Source: CAUZEO01 sp963578625 (GTDB taxonomy: Bacteria; Verrucomicrobiota; Kiritimatiellia; SLOV01). Taken from it: a DNA stretch of 36,522 bases. The number at the start of each line of letters is the position of its first letter. Positions within the stretch are counted from its first letter, which is position 1. The translations under genes were made by a program, and so were the position numbers. The notes beneath the pieces are model-generated. The model made no database searches, was not told the DNA's origin, and saw only the letters and a list, made by a program, of their open reading frames with translations. Below are positions 1 to 8,544 of the stretch, in pieces. Location: positions 1 to 36,522 of the forward strand of contig CAUZEO010000011.1 in assembly GCA_963578625.1 (NCBI GenBank), read 5' to 3'.

Positions 1-1731
1 AAGCCCATCGGAAGCACTGCCGGCACCTATTGGACACGGCCACTCGTCGAGCAGCAACTGCGCCGCGACTTTGCCGGCAGCGAGGGTCTGTCCGCGGAGC
101 TGTTTCAAGAACTTACGGAACAGGCCGCGACCTACGGCGCGCCACTGGAGCACCTGTTGGTCGACAGAGATCTTGTTGCCGAGGATTCGGTGCTGAAGTC
201 GTTATCGGACATGACGGGACTTCCCGTTGTAAATCTTGCGGAGGCCGGCGTTGATCCCGAGGTGGTGGAACAGATCCCCCCGAGAATCGTTGCCCATACG
301 AGGATCATGCCGATTCGCCTTGATTCAGGGGTCCTGATTCTTGGAACCGACAAGGTGCGCGATGTCACCGAAGAAGACCGGCTACGGTTGCTGTTGAATC
401 GCCCGGTGCGATGGGTGCTTTGCACCCGCGGGGATGTTCGGGAGAGCATCAATCATTATTTCGGGATCGGATTGGAATCGTTTCTCGGTCTCACCGGCCC
501 GGCGCATCGCGGCGAAAGCGGCACCGGTGAACCGGGAGGAGAAGAAGGGGAGCAGCGCGCAAACATTCCGCGATATATCGAGGAGGTGGTAGGGGAGGCG
601 ATCCGCGCGGAGGCAACCGACATCCACGTAGAGCCATACGAAGAAGATCTGCGAATCCGGTTTCGGATTGACGGGAGTCTGTGCGCCGTTTCGCTTCCGG
701 AAGGCATCGAGAAATATGGCAAATCCATTGTCTCCGGTTTGAAAGTCCTGGGACAGATGAACGTCGCCGAGCACCGCCTGCCGCAGGACGGCAGGTTCAC
801 CTTCGAAGAAGATGATCAGACCTATGACATTCGGATGTCGCTGCTTCCAACGCCCCACGGGGAAGCGGTCAATCTCAGGATTCTGAATCGCGTGGCCACC
901 CACCTGTCGATCGAAGAACTCGGCCTGCGATCCGACCAGCGGTCCATATTCGACCGCCTCTTGTTGCGCCCGCATGGGATCATCCTCTTTACCGGTCCGA
1001 CGGGCAGCGGGAAAACCACCAGCCTGTACGCCGCACTGGCAAGTCTCAACCAGGAAGACCGTAAGGTCATTACGATTGAGGACCCGGTCGAGTACCAGAT
1101 ACACGGGATCACACAGCTACAAGTCCGGCCGGACATTGGGTTTTCTTTTTCCGCAGGGTTGCGTTCGATATTGCGGCATGATCCCGACGTGGTTCTGGTA
1201 GGGGAAATCCGCGATCCCGAGACCGCTTCAATTGCCACCAGTGCCTCACTTACCGGGCACCTCGTATTCAGTACGCTGCATACCAATGACGCGGTATCGG
1301 CGATTACCCGGCTGATCGACATGGGGATTGAGCCGTACCTCGTATCTTCCAGCGTCCAGGGTGTCATTGCGCAGCGGTTGGTGCGCAGGCTATGTACGCG
1401 GTGCCGGGAACCGCAGACGCTGGACCCAGACGTTCTGGCGGCACTACCCGAACTTCAGCCAAGGGAAAACGGCGAGGGAACTTTCTACCGGGAGCACGGG
1501 TGCCCTCATTGCCGGTTTACCGGATTCCGCGGGCAGCAGGCCATCTTCGAAATCTTGTCCATTGACGGGGAGTTGGCGTCGCTTGCGGCGTCCCGAGCGC
1601 CAACGCACACCCTGACGGATGCGGCGCTCCGCCAGGGGCTGAAAACGCTCCGAAGCAGCGGATGGGAATTGGCCCGGGAAGGGCTGACGACTGTCGAAGA
1701 GGTGATGCGAGTGACCCGGGAGGTCGACTAG
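1..1731 (+). CDS. GspE/PilB-family secretion/pilus assembly ATPase (5' partial)
   Basis: This is the hexameric cytoplasmic ATPase that powers type II secretion or type IV pilus assembly. The frame is open from the first base, so the true start lies outside the window; a TTG at 157 would cut into the N-terminal domain. The first ~150 residues look like the T2SSE N-terminal domain. The Walker A motif GPTGSGKTT lies at 994-1020. An Asp-box/Walker B stretch (VVLVGEIRDPETA) and the His-box STLHTNDA follow. Two zinc-type cysteine pairs, CTRC (1393-1404) and CPHC (1501-1512), are typical of GspE/PilB and absent from PilT. The C-terminus appears complete. No other pilus or secretion gene follows, so GspE and PilB cannot be separated. 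Family assignment is very secure. Confidence 0.95.
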   Translation, partial: KPIGSTAGTYWTRPLVEQQLRRDFAGSEGLSAELFQELTEQAATYGAPLEHLLVDRDLVAEDSVLKSLSDMTGLPVVNLAEAGVDPEVVEQIPPRIVAHTRIMPIRLDSGVLILGTDKVRDVTEEDRLRLLLNRPVRWVLCTRGDVRESINHYFGIGLESFLGLTGPAHRGESGTGEPGGEEGEQRANIPRYIEEVVGEAIRAEATDIHVEPYEEDLRIRFRIDGSLCAVSLPEGIEKYGKSIVSGLKVLGQMNVAEHRLPQDGRFTFEEDDQTYDIRMSLLPTPHGEAVNLRILNRVATHLSIEELGLRSDQRSIFDRLLLRPHGIILFTGPTGSGKTTSLYAALASLNQEDRKVITIEDPVEYQIHGITQLQVRPDIGFSFSAGLRSILRHDPDVVLVGEIRDPETASIATSASLTGHLVFSTLHTNDAVSAITRLIDMGIEPYLVSSSVQGVIAQRLVRRLCTRCREPQTLDPDVLAALPELQPRENGEGTFYREHGCPHCRFTGFRGQQAIFEILSIDGELASLAASRAPTHTLTDAALRQGLKTLRSSGWELAREGLTTVEEVMRVTREVD

Positions 1732-1808
1732 TGCATTCGAATCAAGCTTGACGTTCCGCCGAAATCCGTAAACCCTGCTCGGCCTTTAATCATGACAGGA
1801 GAATACAG

Positions 1809-2612
1809 ATGAAGATTATTCGTTTCTTGGACAACGATGGCAGTGAAAAATATGGCTGCCGGCACGAAGATGGTTCGGCAACGTTGATCGATGGCGACAT
1901 CTACGGGGACTTTAGCGACACCGGGACGGCGGCTACCGTGAGCAAACTTCTTGCGCCGGTCCATCCCACCGATATCCTTTGTATTGGTTTGAATTATGCC
2001 GAGCATGCGAAGGAAGGTGGAAAGTCGGTTCCGGAGCGCCCGCTTTTGTTCATGAAAACCTCAAGCACCGTCAATCATCCTGGAGACGCGATTGTGATTC
2101 CGCGGCGTCTACGCAGTGACAAGGTTGACTACGAGTGTGAACTGGTGGTTGTCATCGGGAAGCGTTGCCTCAATGCGACAAAAGAAAACGCGTTGGATTA
2201 CGTTCTTGGATACACGTGTGGAAACGACGTCAGTGCGAGGGACTGGCAGCTCGAATGGGGCGACGGCCAGTGGTGCCGCGGAAAAACATTCGCGACGTTT
2301 GCGCCGCTCGGCCCCTGCGTTGTAACTCCGGATGAGATTCCCGACCCGAACAACTTGAATATTAAAACGATTCTCAACGGTGACGTAATGCAGAGTCACA
2401 ACACCAGCGACATGATTTTCGACGTACGCACGCTGATCGAGAGCCTTAGCGGCAGCACGGTGCTTGAGCCCGGCACGGTAATCTTCACCGGAACGCCCCA
2501 AGGCGTTGGCGCAGCCCGCACTCCTCCGGTTTTTCTCAAGGACGGCGACACCGTCACCATTGAGATCGAGAACATCGGCGAGCTGACCAATCCCGTGGTG
2601 GACGAGAGCTGA
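1809..2612 (+). CDS. Fumarylacetoacetate hydrolase (FAH) family protein
   Basis: This 267-residue protein belongs to the FAH family, which hydrolyses, decarboxylates or isomerises acylpyruvates and related 2-keto-diacid intermediates with a divalent metal. The FAH core begins near residue 55. The metal-binding acidic pair is in YECE (residues 108-111), followed by GNDVSARD (138-145) and the family motif FTGTPQGVG (226-234). An N-terminal segment of about 50 residues precedes the core, as in many bacterial members. The ATG has a clear upstream ribosome site (AGGAG, about 1799-1803). The gene lies 77 nt after the secretion ATPase and almost abuts the ROK kinase. The pairing suggests sugar-acid or aromatic-acid catabolism, but the substrate cannot be read from the sequence. 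Confidence 0.93.
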   Translation: MKIIRFLDNDGSEKYGCRHEDGSATLIDGDIYGDFSDTGTAATVSKLLAPVHPTDILCIGLNYAEHAKEGGKSVPERPLLFMKTSSTVNHPGDAIVIPRRLRSDKVDYECELVVVIGKRCLNATKENALDYVLGYTCGNDVSARDWQLEWGDGQWCRGKTFATFAPLGPCVVTPDEIPDPNNLNIKTILNGDVMQSHNTSDMIFDVRTLIESLSGSTVLEPGTVIFTGTPQGVGAARTPPVFLKDGDTVTIEIENIGELTNPVVDES

Positions 2613-3532
2613 ACACCGGCACCGCCACCCTTTGCGGCTTGAACGTGGGCGGAACAAACTGTTCCGCGGTGGCAGGCTCCGACGACGGGCAAATTCTGGA
2701 TCGCGCACAGTGGCCCTCAGATACGGGTCGCGGCCCGCATGCGATGATCGATGAACTCGTCGAACATGCAAAGGACTTGTTGAAGAAACACCCGGGGATT
2801 CTTCGCGTAGGGGTTCCTATTGGCGGTCCGCTAGATGCAAATCGCGGCATCATAGACTCACCCCCTAACCTGCCGGGTTGGGATTCGATTCCTCTGCAGA
2901 CGATCTTACAGGACCGGTTGAAGCTTCCGGCGCGAGTGGATCATGACGCGGCGGCATGCGCGCTGGCGGAGCAGCGGTGGGGCGCAGGGAAGGGCGCCGC
3001 CCGGCTGATCTACCTTACCTGCGGGACCGGATTCGGTGCGGGCATTCTCATTGACGGCCTGCCGTACTACGGACGTGATGGCCGTTCACCGGAAATCGGG
3101 CACGTACGATATGCGGAGGACGGACCGGTCGCTTTCGGCAAAAAGGGTTGCTTCGAATCGTATGCGTCCGGATCGTCGTTGCGACTGCTTGCGGCCTGGA
3201 AGTTTCCGGATCGCTGGGGTGATAAGCCACCCAAGCCCCCGGAGATTGGGCAACTCGCATCCAGCGGAGATCCCGATGCCCTTGAGGTCCTATCCATCAA
3301 CGCCGGTGCGGTTGGCGATGCCTGCGCCCTGGTGGCGGATCTGTTTGTTCCGGAGGTGATTGTATTGGGGAGCTTGTCCCTGTACCTGGGCGATGCCTGG
3401 TTTCAACAGGTGGAAGAACGCTTTCACGAGCAGGCGCTGGCCGCACATGTGGAAGGCTGCCGCCTCACACCGCCCGGCCTCGGCGATCGGTTGCAGGACT
3501 GTTCCGCCCTCGCCGTGGCAGCTCGCATTTGA
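2609..3532 (+). CDS. ROK-family sugar kinase (glucokinase-like)
   Basis: ROK-family kinase, likely phosphorylating glucose, an N-acetylhexosamine or a related sugar. The N-terminal phosphate loop reads GLNVGGTN, in place of the usual DIGGTK. A catalytic aspartate sits in VDHDAAACALAE, and the glycine-rich CGTGFGAG and GRSPEIGH segments follow. The zinc motif is degraded: GKKGCFESYASG keeps only the last cysteine of the usual CxCGxxGCxE. The start is uncertain. There is no ATG or GTG in frame upstream. A TTG at 2639 would remove the first beta strand, so I chose a CTG at 2609 that overlaps the TGA of the FAH gene, implying translational coupling. Length is then about 307 residues, normal for the family. 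Some ROK members are regulators, but no helix-turn-helix is present here. Confidence 0.85.
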   Translation: MNTGTATLCGLNVGGTNCSAVAGSDDGQILDRAQWPSDTGRGPHAMIDELVEHAKDLLKKHPGILRVGVPIGGPLDANRGIIDSPPNLPGWDSIPLQTILQDRLKLPARVDHDAAACALAEQRWGAGKGAARLIYLTCGTGFGAGILIDGLPYYGRDGRSPEIGHVRYAEDGPVAFGKKGCFESYASGSSLRLLAAWKFPDRWGDKPPKPPEIGQLASSGDPDALEVLSINAGAVGDACALVADLFVPEVIVLGSLSLYLGDAWFQQVEERFHEQALAAHVEGCRLTPPGLGDRLQDCSALAVAARI

Positions 3533-3566
3533 ATCCAATGATCTCATGGGGCAGGTGATCCCCACC

Positions 3567-3597
3567 CCCTGAACTCACCGGGGGAGCGAGTTCAGGG
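3567..3597. terminator. Hairpin between convergent genes
   Basis: A perfect 10-bp inverted repeat (CCCTGAACTC at 3567-3576 and GAGTTCAGGG at 3588-3597) with an 11-nt loop lies between the 3' end of the ROK gene (+) and the 3' end of the truncated TetR gene (-), overlapping the TetR stop codon. There is no T-run on either side, so it is at best an imperfect bidirectional terminator or an mRNA-end stabilising hairpin. Confidence 0.45.
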
Positions 3598-4081
3598 CGG
3601 CGGGCTGCTCCAACATCAGGCCGATTCCAGCTTCACGTCCACGGGGACAGGATTGGATACGATATCGAACACCGGCTAAGGCGATTGCGCCCGTTAGGTG
3701 TGTTATATAGGCTTCTGTAACATCCTTCGCATTCAGATTCCCGTACCGGCGCTTATCTGACGCGATCAATTCTTTGGTTAATTTAAGAACCAGCTCCTTT
3801 GCCCAGTCGTGGTGCAAATGCCCCTGCTCCCGTAATGCGCTGTTTCGATCGGGCACTTCCGCAACCATATTAATGAACTGACAACCGCGGTACTTCGTAC
3901 GTTTCGCCCACGACTCGATGGAGTCCATGACGCCGTGAAATCGCGCCAGCGGTGTGTTCTTTGTGTCTACAAAATCCAGGATCTCTTTTGCTTTTTCGGA
4001 ATTGCGCTCGTTTAAATAAGCTACGCACAAATCCTCCTTGGTTGGAAAGTGCGCGTAGAATGTTTGTTTTTTCAGTCCCCG
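3575..4081 (-). pseudogene. 5'-truncated TetR/AcrR-family regulator
   Basis: The reading frame gives the C-terminal ligand-binding part of a TetR/AcrR repressor, including FINMVAEVPD and a helical tail. Reading upstream of the in-frame TTG at 4028-4030, it continues through the end of a TetR helix-turn-helix: LKKQTFYAHFPTKEDL. Upstream of about 4075 the match is lost: the residues RGPAQGISRG do not resemble the first HTH helices, and a stop (4142-4144) is reached with no ATG, GTG or TTG before it. The DNA-binding N-terminus, about 35 residues, is therefore missing. I infer a truncated, probably inactive gene next to a rearrangement point. Translation of a ligand-domain-only fragment from the TTG is possible but would not bind DNA. 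Confidence 0.7.
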
Positions 4082-4619
4082 AGAGATGCCTTGGGCCGGA
4101 CCACGGAATCTGTTGATTAGCAGTATGTTATGACGTAGACTTCACCTGAGTATTGCTCGTACATGCTGCTATTTACCGCACTCATAGCGGCTTCGTTCCT
4201 CTGCAGTCCGGGAATGCGGAGCAGCCCCAGAACTGGCCTTTCGCCGACTCGCGGACCACGTCATCCATGGAGGGCGCCGTATCGATAGAAATGGCGTTTA
4301 CGGCTTTCGCTTCCCGACTCGCGCGCGTCATATGTGAGAACGCGACGGCAGAACCGCAGGGTCTCGATCTGAATGATCGTGGCCCGGGTGAAGGAGTGCT
4401 ACCTCTGGAAACCGGCATGTTTGTCGAACCGCTCAGGTATGGAAATAGCCCCCTGCCTGGACTGTGGGGAAGTTGCGGTTGACCTCAATGACCCAGGTGA
4501 CGACTGGACACCAGTGCTGCACTGATCCAAGTCCGGCATCGGAATCAACAAGTTCAATCCTGTCAATAAAGTCATCATACAGCTCCCCCTGGCAGCAACG
4601 ACTTCTTCAACCTATTCTC
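4082..4619. other. Non-coding scar region with gene debris
   Basis: About 540 bp between the truncated TetR gene and the ABC ATPase gene hold no credible intact gene. The one recognisable item is the zinc-ribbon fragment annotated separately at 4182-4270. The remainder is open in short frames without similarity that I recognise. The truncated TetR and the zinc-ribbon tail together suggest past deletion or insertion events. Confidence 0.5.
4182..4270 (-). pseudogene. Fragment of a topoisomerase-type C4 zinc ribbon
   Basis: On the minus strand the codons before the stop at 4182-4184 read KGQFWGCSAFPDCRGTKPL. This closely resembles the second half of the zf-C4 topoisomerase zinc ribbon, found at the C-terminus of DNA topoisomerase I and of several nuclease-like proteins. 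The first cysteine pair of the ribbon and any enzyme domain are missing. The upstream in-frame residues (from 4418) have no recognisable character. I read this as the tail of a deleted gene. Only about 25 residues support the call. Confidence 0.4.
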
Positions 4620-5375
4620 CTACTGCCCTTCGAGTTCTCCGACTTTCAAATCGAGATCCTCCCTGCGCTCGATGCGGTCGATGCGGCCGTCGCGGATCCA
4701 GATGATGCGGTCGGAGACGTCGAGCATCTTCAGGTCGTGGGTGGCGGAAATGATCGTGACGCCGTGATCTTCCTTTAAACCACGCAGGAGGCTGATGATT
4801 TCCTTCCCGGTATTCAGGTCCAGGTTTCCGGTCGGTTCATCGGCGAGGACAACCGCGGGATCGTTGGCGAGGGCGCGGGCCACTGCTACGCGCTGTTGCT
4901 GCCCACCGGACAACTCGAGAGGTTTGTGATGAATCCGGTCGCCGAGTCCGACTCTTTTCAATAAATCAACACCCTTGTCACGCGCCTCATCGTCACCAAG
5001 GCCCGCGAATACCATCGGTAGAGTTACGTTTTCCAGGGCCGACATCACCGGGATCAGGTTGAATGTCTGGAAAATGTAGCCGATTTTCCGGCAGCGCAGC
5101 CACGCCAGTTCGTAGGCATCGAGCTGAGCGAGGTCGACTTCATCGATGAACACCTGGCCCTCCGACGGCTTGTCGAGTCCGCCCACCATGTTGAAGAGCG
5201 TCGATTTTCCGGACCCGGACGGACCCATGATGGAGATGTACTCGCCGCTATAGATTTCCAGATCTACGCCCTTGAGCGCATCGAGGGTCATCTTTCCCAT
5301 CTGGTATGTTTTCCGCACGGACCGTGTCCGCACCACGACAGTCTGTTCTTCGGTCAGTACTGAATCTTCACTCAT
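4620..5375 (-). CDS. ABC transporter ATP-binding protein (LolD/MacB type)
   Basis: This 251-residue ATPase belongs to the LolD/MacB/FtsE group that drives FtsX-like mechanotransmission permeases rather than ordinary solute import. Walker A GPSGSGKST is at residues 51-59, the Q-loop glutamine near 103, the signature LSGGQQQRVAVARAL from 155, Walker B VVLADE at 175-180 and the switch histidine in ATHD near 213. The motif PTGNLD after Walker B is typical of the group. The gene is the last of a minus-strand series and starts 26 nt after the stop of a small FtsX permease, so the two are almost certainly co-transcribed. By context it should power that permease and possibly the M28-like/FtsX fusion encoded upstream. 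Family assignment is certain; the cargo is unknown. Confidence 0.96.
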   Translation of the reverse strand: MSEDSVLTEEQTVVVRTRSVRKTYQMGKMTLDALKGVDLEIYSGEYISIMGPSGSGKSTLFNMVGGLDKPSEGQVFIDEVDLAQLDAYELAWLRCRKIGYIFQTFNLIPVMSALENVTLPMVFAGLGDDEARDKGVDLLKRVGLGDRIHHKPLELSGGQQQRVAVARALANDPAVVLADEPTGNLDLNTGKEIISLLRGLKEDHGVTIISATHDLKMLDVSDRIIWIRDGRIDRIERREDLDLKVGELEGQ

Positions 5376-5401
5376 CGTTTACTCCTATCAGTGAAATAGT
5401 T

Positions 5402-6040
5402 CTAAATCTCCGAGCGCAACGCATCAGCGGGCACCATTTTCGCAGCGATGTAGGTCGGATAAATTGCGCTGATGACGGAAATGACAAGCCCGGCCACGAG
5501 GGCAAGGCCGGAGTAAATCAACAGGCCACCGACCGGAAGGTGACCAAATACAGCGCTCCCGTATTTCACAATTGCAAACAGCAGCCCCATGAGAAGCCCG
5601 AGCCCGCAACCGATTACGGATCCGACGAGTCCCTGGAAAGCGGACTCCATCAGGAACATTTTCACCACGAAGCTGTCCAGCGCGCCGAGGCACTTCATGG
5701 TGCCGATTTCACGGTAGCGCTCCGTGACCGACATCAGCATTGCGTTGCTGATCGCCACGCCGGCGACAAGGAGCGACAGCGTGATCAGCCAGACTTGTTG
5801 CGATTTTGCCTCCTCGTCCGGGATGGCGAGCGTAGCAATCAATTCCTCCGATCCGTTTTCCAGAAGCGATTGAAGAATTTGTTGGGAGCTCACGACGTAC
5901 ATTAAGAACGCAATCCCGAGCACAATGCCGCCGGCGGTTATGAGGGTCCGGCCGAAACGCACCCGCATATTGCGGTACGATATTTCGACCGCTTTGCTCA
6001 GCGGCAGTTTGATCTGCCGGGCTGTCTTTTCGTTTGTCAT
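5402..6040 (-). CDS. Minimal FtsX/MacB-type ABC permease
   Basis: A 212-residue FtsX-family permease. Membrane segments are predicted at about residues 31-51, 83-103, 135-157 and 172-193. The family coupling motif ERYREIGTMKCLGA is at 107-120, and the terminal YPTYIAAKMVPADALR element at 194-209. Only about 30 residues lie between the first and second membrane helices, where MacB or LolC/E proteins carry a periplasmic domain of around 200 residues. It is therefore a stripped-down permease. It would pair with the downstream ATPase and could form a heterodimer with the large FtsX-containing fusion. The start has MTNEK followed by an amphipathic stretch, as in the family. It is complete at both ends, so the shortness is not due to truncation. 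Confidence 0.92.
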   Translation of the reverse strand: MTNEKTARQIKLPLSKAVEISYRNMRVRFGRTLITAGGIVLGIAFLMYVVSSQQILQSLLENGSEELIATLAIPDEEAKSQQVWLITLSLLVAGVAISNAMLMSVTERYREIGTMKCLGALDSFVVKMFLMESAFQGLVGSVIGCGLGLLMGLLFAIVKYGSAVFGHLPVGGLLIYSGLALVAGLVISVISAIYPTYIAAKMVPADALRSEI

Positions 6041-6104
6041 TGCTGTTTTGAATCAGGTGTGAACGCGGCGCCGGTTCAATGTCGAATCATGATCAATTCG
6101 TTCT

Positions 6105-6186
6105 CGGGAACGGGGGGGGGGCCCCCGTCTCCAGGGTTTCGCCGTATACTGGAGACGGCGGTTCCCGCCGTGCTGAGAATGGCGGG
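6105..6186. repeat. GC-rich compound hairpin element
   Basis: Nested inverted repeats occupy the 202-bp gap between the OPT-like gene and the small FtsX gene. An outer stem CGGGAAC (6105-6111) pairs with GTTCCCG (6161-6167), and an inner perfect stem CCGTCTCCAG (6125-6134) pairs with CTGGAGACGG (6149-6158). A third stem, CCCGCC (6164-6169) with GGCGGG (6181-6186), overlaps the outer one. A run of ten G then five C (6112-6126) lies inside. No T-run follows on either strand, so this may be a REP-like element or an mRNA processing hairpin rather than a classical terminator. Confidence 0.5.
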
Positions 6187-6242
6187 ATCATGAATGGACC
6201 GTACTGGAGCGATAGCTTTGTCATTGCGATTTCGTTTTTTCG

Positions 6243-8243
6243 TCAAAATACCAGGGGCGTGACCGCCTTTCCGATCAGGGCAAATGCCGCGGCCACCATG
6301 CCGATGAGTCCGATTCCACAATAATACCCTGCGGCGAGGACCGGAGTATATCTGCGCCAGGTATCTTCTCCGAATTTTTTCGCGAAATAGTATTTCCCGA
6401 GTACCGCGCCGATCATCAGCACGATGGCAAAATGAGGCCAGAGCACGGCGCCGCCGACCATGCCGTAGAAGAATCCGGAGGGAATTCCCGCCGCCGCCGT
6501 TATGCCGAACAGAATCCAACCGATGCCGAAACCCGCGCCGACCTTGGCGAGGGTGATTGACTCGACGAGCCAGCTTTGGCCTCCGTCCATCGTCGAGGTC
6601 GCCCACAGCGCTTTGTACTTGGCGAAGAACGGCCACATCTTCTGTACGAACGGATACATATTGGAAGGGATCGGCCCCATCTTCCAGATCAGGGCCCAGA
6701 AAATGAAGGAGGTGATGAGGGTAAGGAAGAACGCGAGAATCGTCATTTTGATCATACTGACGAATTTCGTCCGGGTCAGTTCCAGCATGCGCCAGAACTG
6801 GGCGGCGGAGCCGTGATTGAAATAGGGGACCGGCGCGAACCAGATGTCGGCGCCCTTGTGTCCGCTGAGAATGAAAGAGCCTTCCCGGATCATGGGGAAG
6901 TCGACGCCGAGGGGCGACCCGGTAATGCCGGTCATCCGGGCCGACATGTAGGAGAGGATCGGACTCAGAACGAAACCGAACATCACCAGAATCCAGACCG
7001 GAAAATCCGGAACCAGGATCATGCAAAGAACGACGTACCCGGCGGAAGACAGGGCCCACCACATAAATGTTTTTTTCAGGGAGTATTCACCGCGCCCCTG
7101 CACTTCTTCCGGGGTTCTTCCCGGGTTTTGGTCGCCATCCTTCCAGAGAAAGGTTTTCAAGACGGAACCGATGCCGAGCAGCGCCACCACCAGGCCGAAA
7201 CCGATGGTCACGCTGATGTAGACGTCGACGCTTTGTGCGATCTCAGTCGGTCTGGCTTCCATGCCGTTCCGCCAGGTGGTGATGATCCCCGCGGCAACCA
7301 GGAACGGCGGGAGCAGGAATCTGCTGATCATGGCGCCGACAAACATTCCCAGAACGACGCGGAACGGGAGCACGAAGCCGACGAAGATCAGGCCCAGGTC
7401 TGTGTAGAATCCGAACATCGACGCATTCATGAACGTTCCTATGCGTTCGGTCATGTCAACATACGGGATTGGAATGAGTTGAAAGGGCTGGGTGAGCACG
7501 ATGGCGGTAAAGGTCGGAATGGCGACATAGAGCAAGCCGTATCCCAAGCCGATCATGGTGCCGGTACCGAAGAGACGCCAGCGCCAGGTTTCTTTCTTCC
7601 CGCTTGCGTCGGCGAGGGCGGTGGCGCCCTCCGCGGCCACCGGGGCCATGGGATACTCCAATTTTTCGATATCGCTGGTAATCCGGTAAAGACCGTAGCT
7701 CATGCTGAGGCTGTTGATGCGAAACAGGAACTGGTGGATGAGAAGAACGACGATGGGGACAATCCAGTCGGCGCTGAAAAAGGTGCGGCGCACCAGGCTG
7801 TCGGCGCCGGCGGGCGGCACGATCCAGGTTGGAATCTCCGCCGTCAGCCCGAATGCTTCGGCCTGCGGCGAGCGCACCAGGAACTGGCGCCAGATCGGCT
7901 CGGCAAACGCGCCGCCGCTCAGGGTCATCCCCGCCGCTCCCATGATCACGCCCGGCGCAATCATGGTGCCGGAGATGAGATAAATCAGAAGCAACTCCTG
8001 GCGCTTCAACCGGATGAGGGAGCGCTTCGCCACCTCAATAAACAAGATCACGGTAACCCACTGCGCTGCACCGCCCGGTGCTTCCCCCATCACCAGGCTC
8101 ATGTAAATCGAACCCGGCAGCATGATGAACCCCACAAAAAGAGCCGCCAGAACAGTCCGCCTGCTAAACCCGTCCTCAAACGGTTCCAAGGGCTCTACTT
8201 CCAGAACGGATTCTGGGTGGTCGGTTGGCTTCTTCTCATTCAT
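6243..8243 (-). CDS. OPT-like multi-pass membrane transporter
   Basis: A 666-residue polytopic membrane protein with roughly 14-16 hydrophobic segments and a short charged N-terminus (MNEKKPTDHPES). Its layout, with a first helix followed by a glycine/methionine-rich loop and a C-terminal GYYCGIGLIGM helix, resembles oligopeptide-transporter (OPT) superfamily proteins and the DUF6785/DUF6784 families related to them. It probably moves peptides, metal chelates or another organic solute across the inner membrane; the substrate is not deducible. It lies between the M28-like/FtsX fusion (upstream, 301 nt) and the small FtsX permease (downstream, 202 nt). A second, distinct DUF6785-type permease starts the same gene series. 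Membrane-transporter nature is certain; OPT affiliation is moderately sure. Confidence 0.8.
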   Translation of the reverse strand: MNEKKPTDHPESVLEVEPLEPFEDGFSRRTVLAALFVGFIMLPGSIYMSLVMGEAPGGAAQWVTVILFIEVAKRSLIRLKRQELLLIYLISGTMIAPGVIMGAAGMTLSGGAFAEPIWRQFLVRSPQAEAFGLTAEIPTWIVPPAGADSLVRRTFFSADWIVPIVVLLIHQFLFRINSLSMSYGLYRITSDIEKLEYPMAPVAAEGATALADASGKKETWRWRLFGTGTMIGLGYGLLYVAIPTFTAIVLTQPFQLIPIPYVDMTERIGTFMNASMFGFYTDLGLIFVGFVLPFRVVLGMFVGAMISRFLLPPFLVAAGIITTWRNGMEARPTEIAQSVDVYISVTIGFGLVVALLGIGSVLKTFLWKDGDQNPGRTPEEVQGRGEYSLKKTFMWWALSSAGYVVLCMILVPDFPVWILVMFGFVLSPILSYMSARMTGITGSPLGVDFPMIREGSFILSGHKGADIWFAPVPYFNHGSAAQFWRMLELTRTKFVSMIKMTILAFFLTLITSFIFWALIWKMGPIPSNMYPFVQKMWPFFAKYKALWATSTMDGGQSWLVESITLAKVGAGFGIGWILFGITAAAGIPSGFFYGMVGGAVLWPHFAIVLMIGAVLGKYYFAKKFGEDTWRRYTPVLAAGYYCGIGLIGMVAAAFALIGKAVTPLVF

Positions 8244-8544
8244 AGCTGGTACGGGCGGAATAAATTACGAATGACGAGATACCCAATGACGACAGAATGA
8301 TGGCATCCGCTTTCATGGTGAGCTTCTGTAGAGTTTTGCAAAGATCAGGTGCAATTCTTTTGCCCCTTGGGCCAGCACTCTTGCCTCATCGCGAAGTTCC
8401 GGTTCTGCTCGAGCAATGAAAGACAGGGAGCCAACGTTGTGAGACTCTGTCGCCCTTGCGCAGCTGGTCATACGTAATTTTCCTTGTCATTGGCCATTTC
8501 CACATCCGTCATTCATTTGTCATTGGGTATTTGGTCATTCGTCA
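8244..8544. repeat. Inverted AATGAC repeats flanking a possible four-helix-bundle fragment
   Basis: This gap interrupts the minus-strand gene series. On the plus strand, 8267-8290 carries AATGACG-type repeats (acgaatgac, then atacccaatgac). Positions 8486-8552 carry GTCATT repeats in the opposite sense, including gtcattgggtatttggtcat at 8519-8538. The two ends are therefore imperfect inverted copies of one sequence, separated by about 230 bp. Between them the minus strand encodes a charged amphipathic helix ending at a stop at 8313-8315 (ELRDEARVLAQGAKELHLIF). It resembles the last helix of S23/Avd-like four-helix-bundle proteins. Such short repeats next to four-helix-bundle genes are familiar from other genomes, but the protein call rests on one helix. 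Confidence 0.4.

Noticed and set aside
6576..8300. Long plus-strand open frame opposite the OPT-like gene
   Set aside because: Its translation is rich in H, D, E, G and Q without domain features. It is the antisense shadow of a membrane-protein gene.
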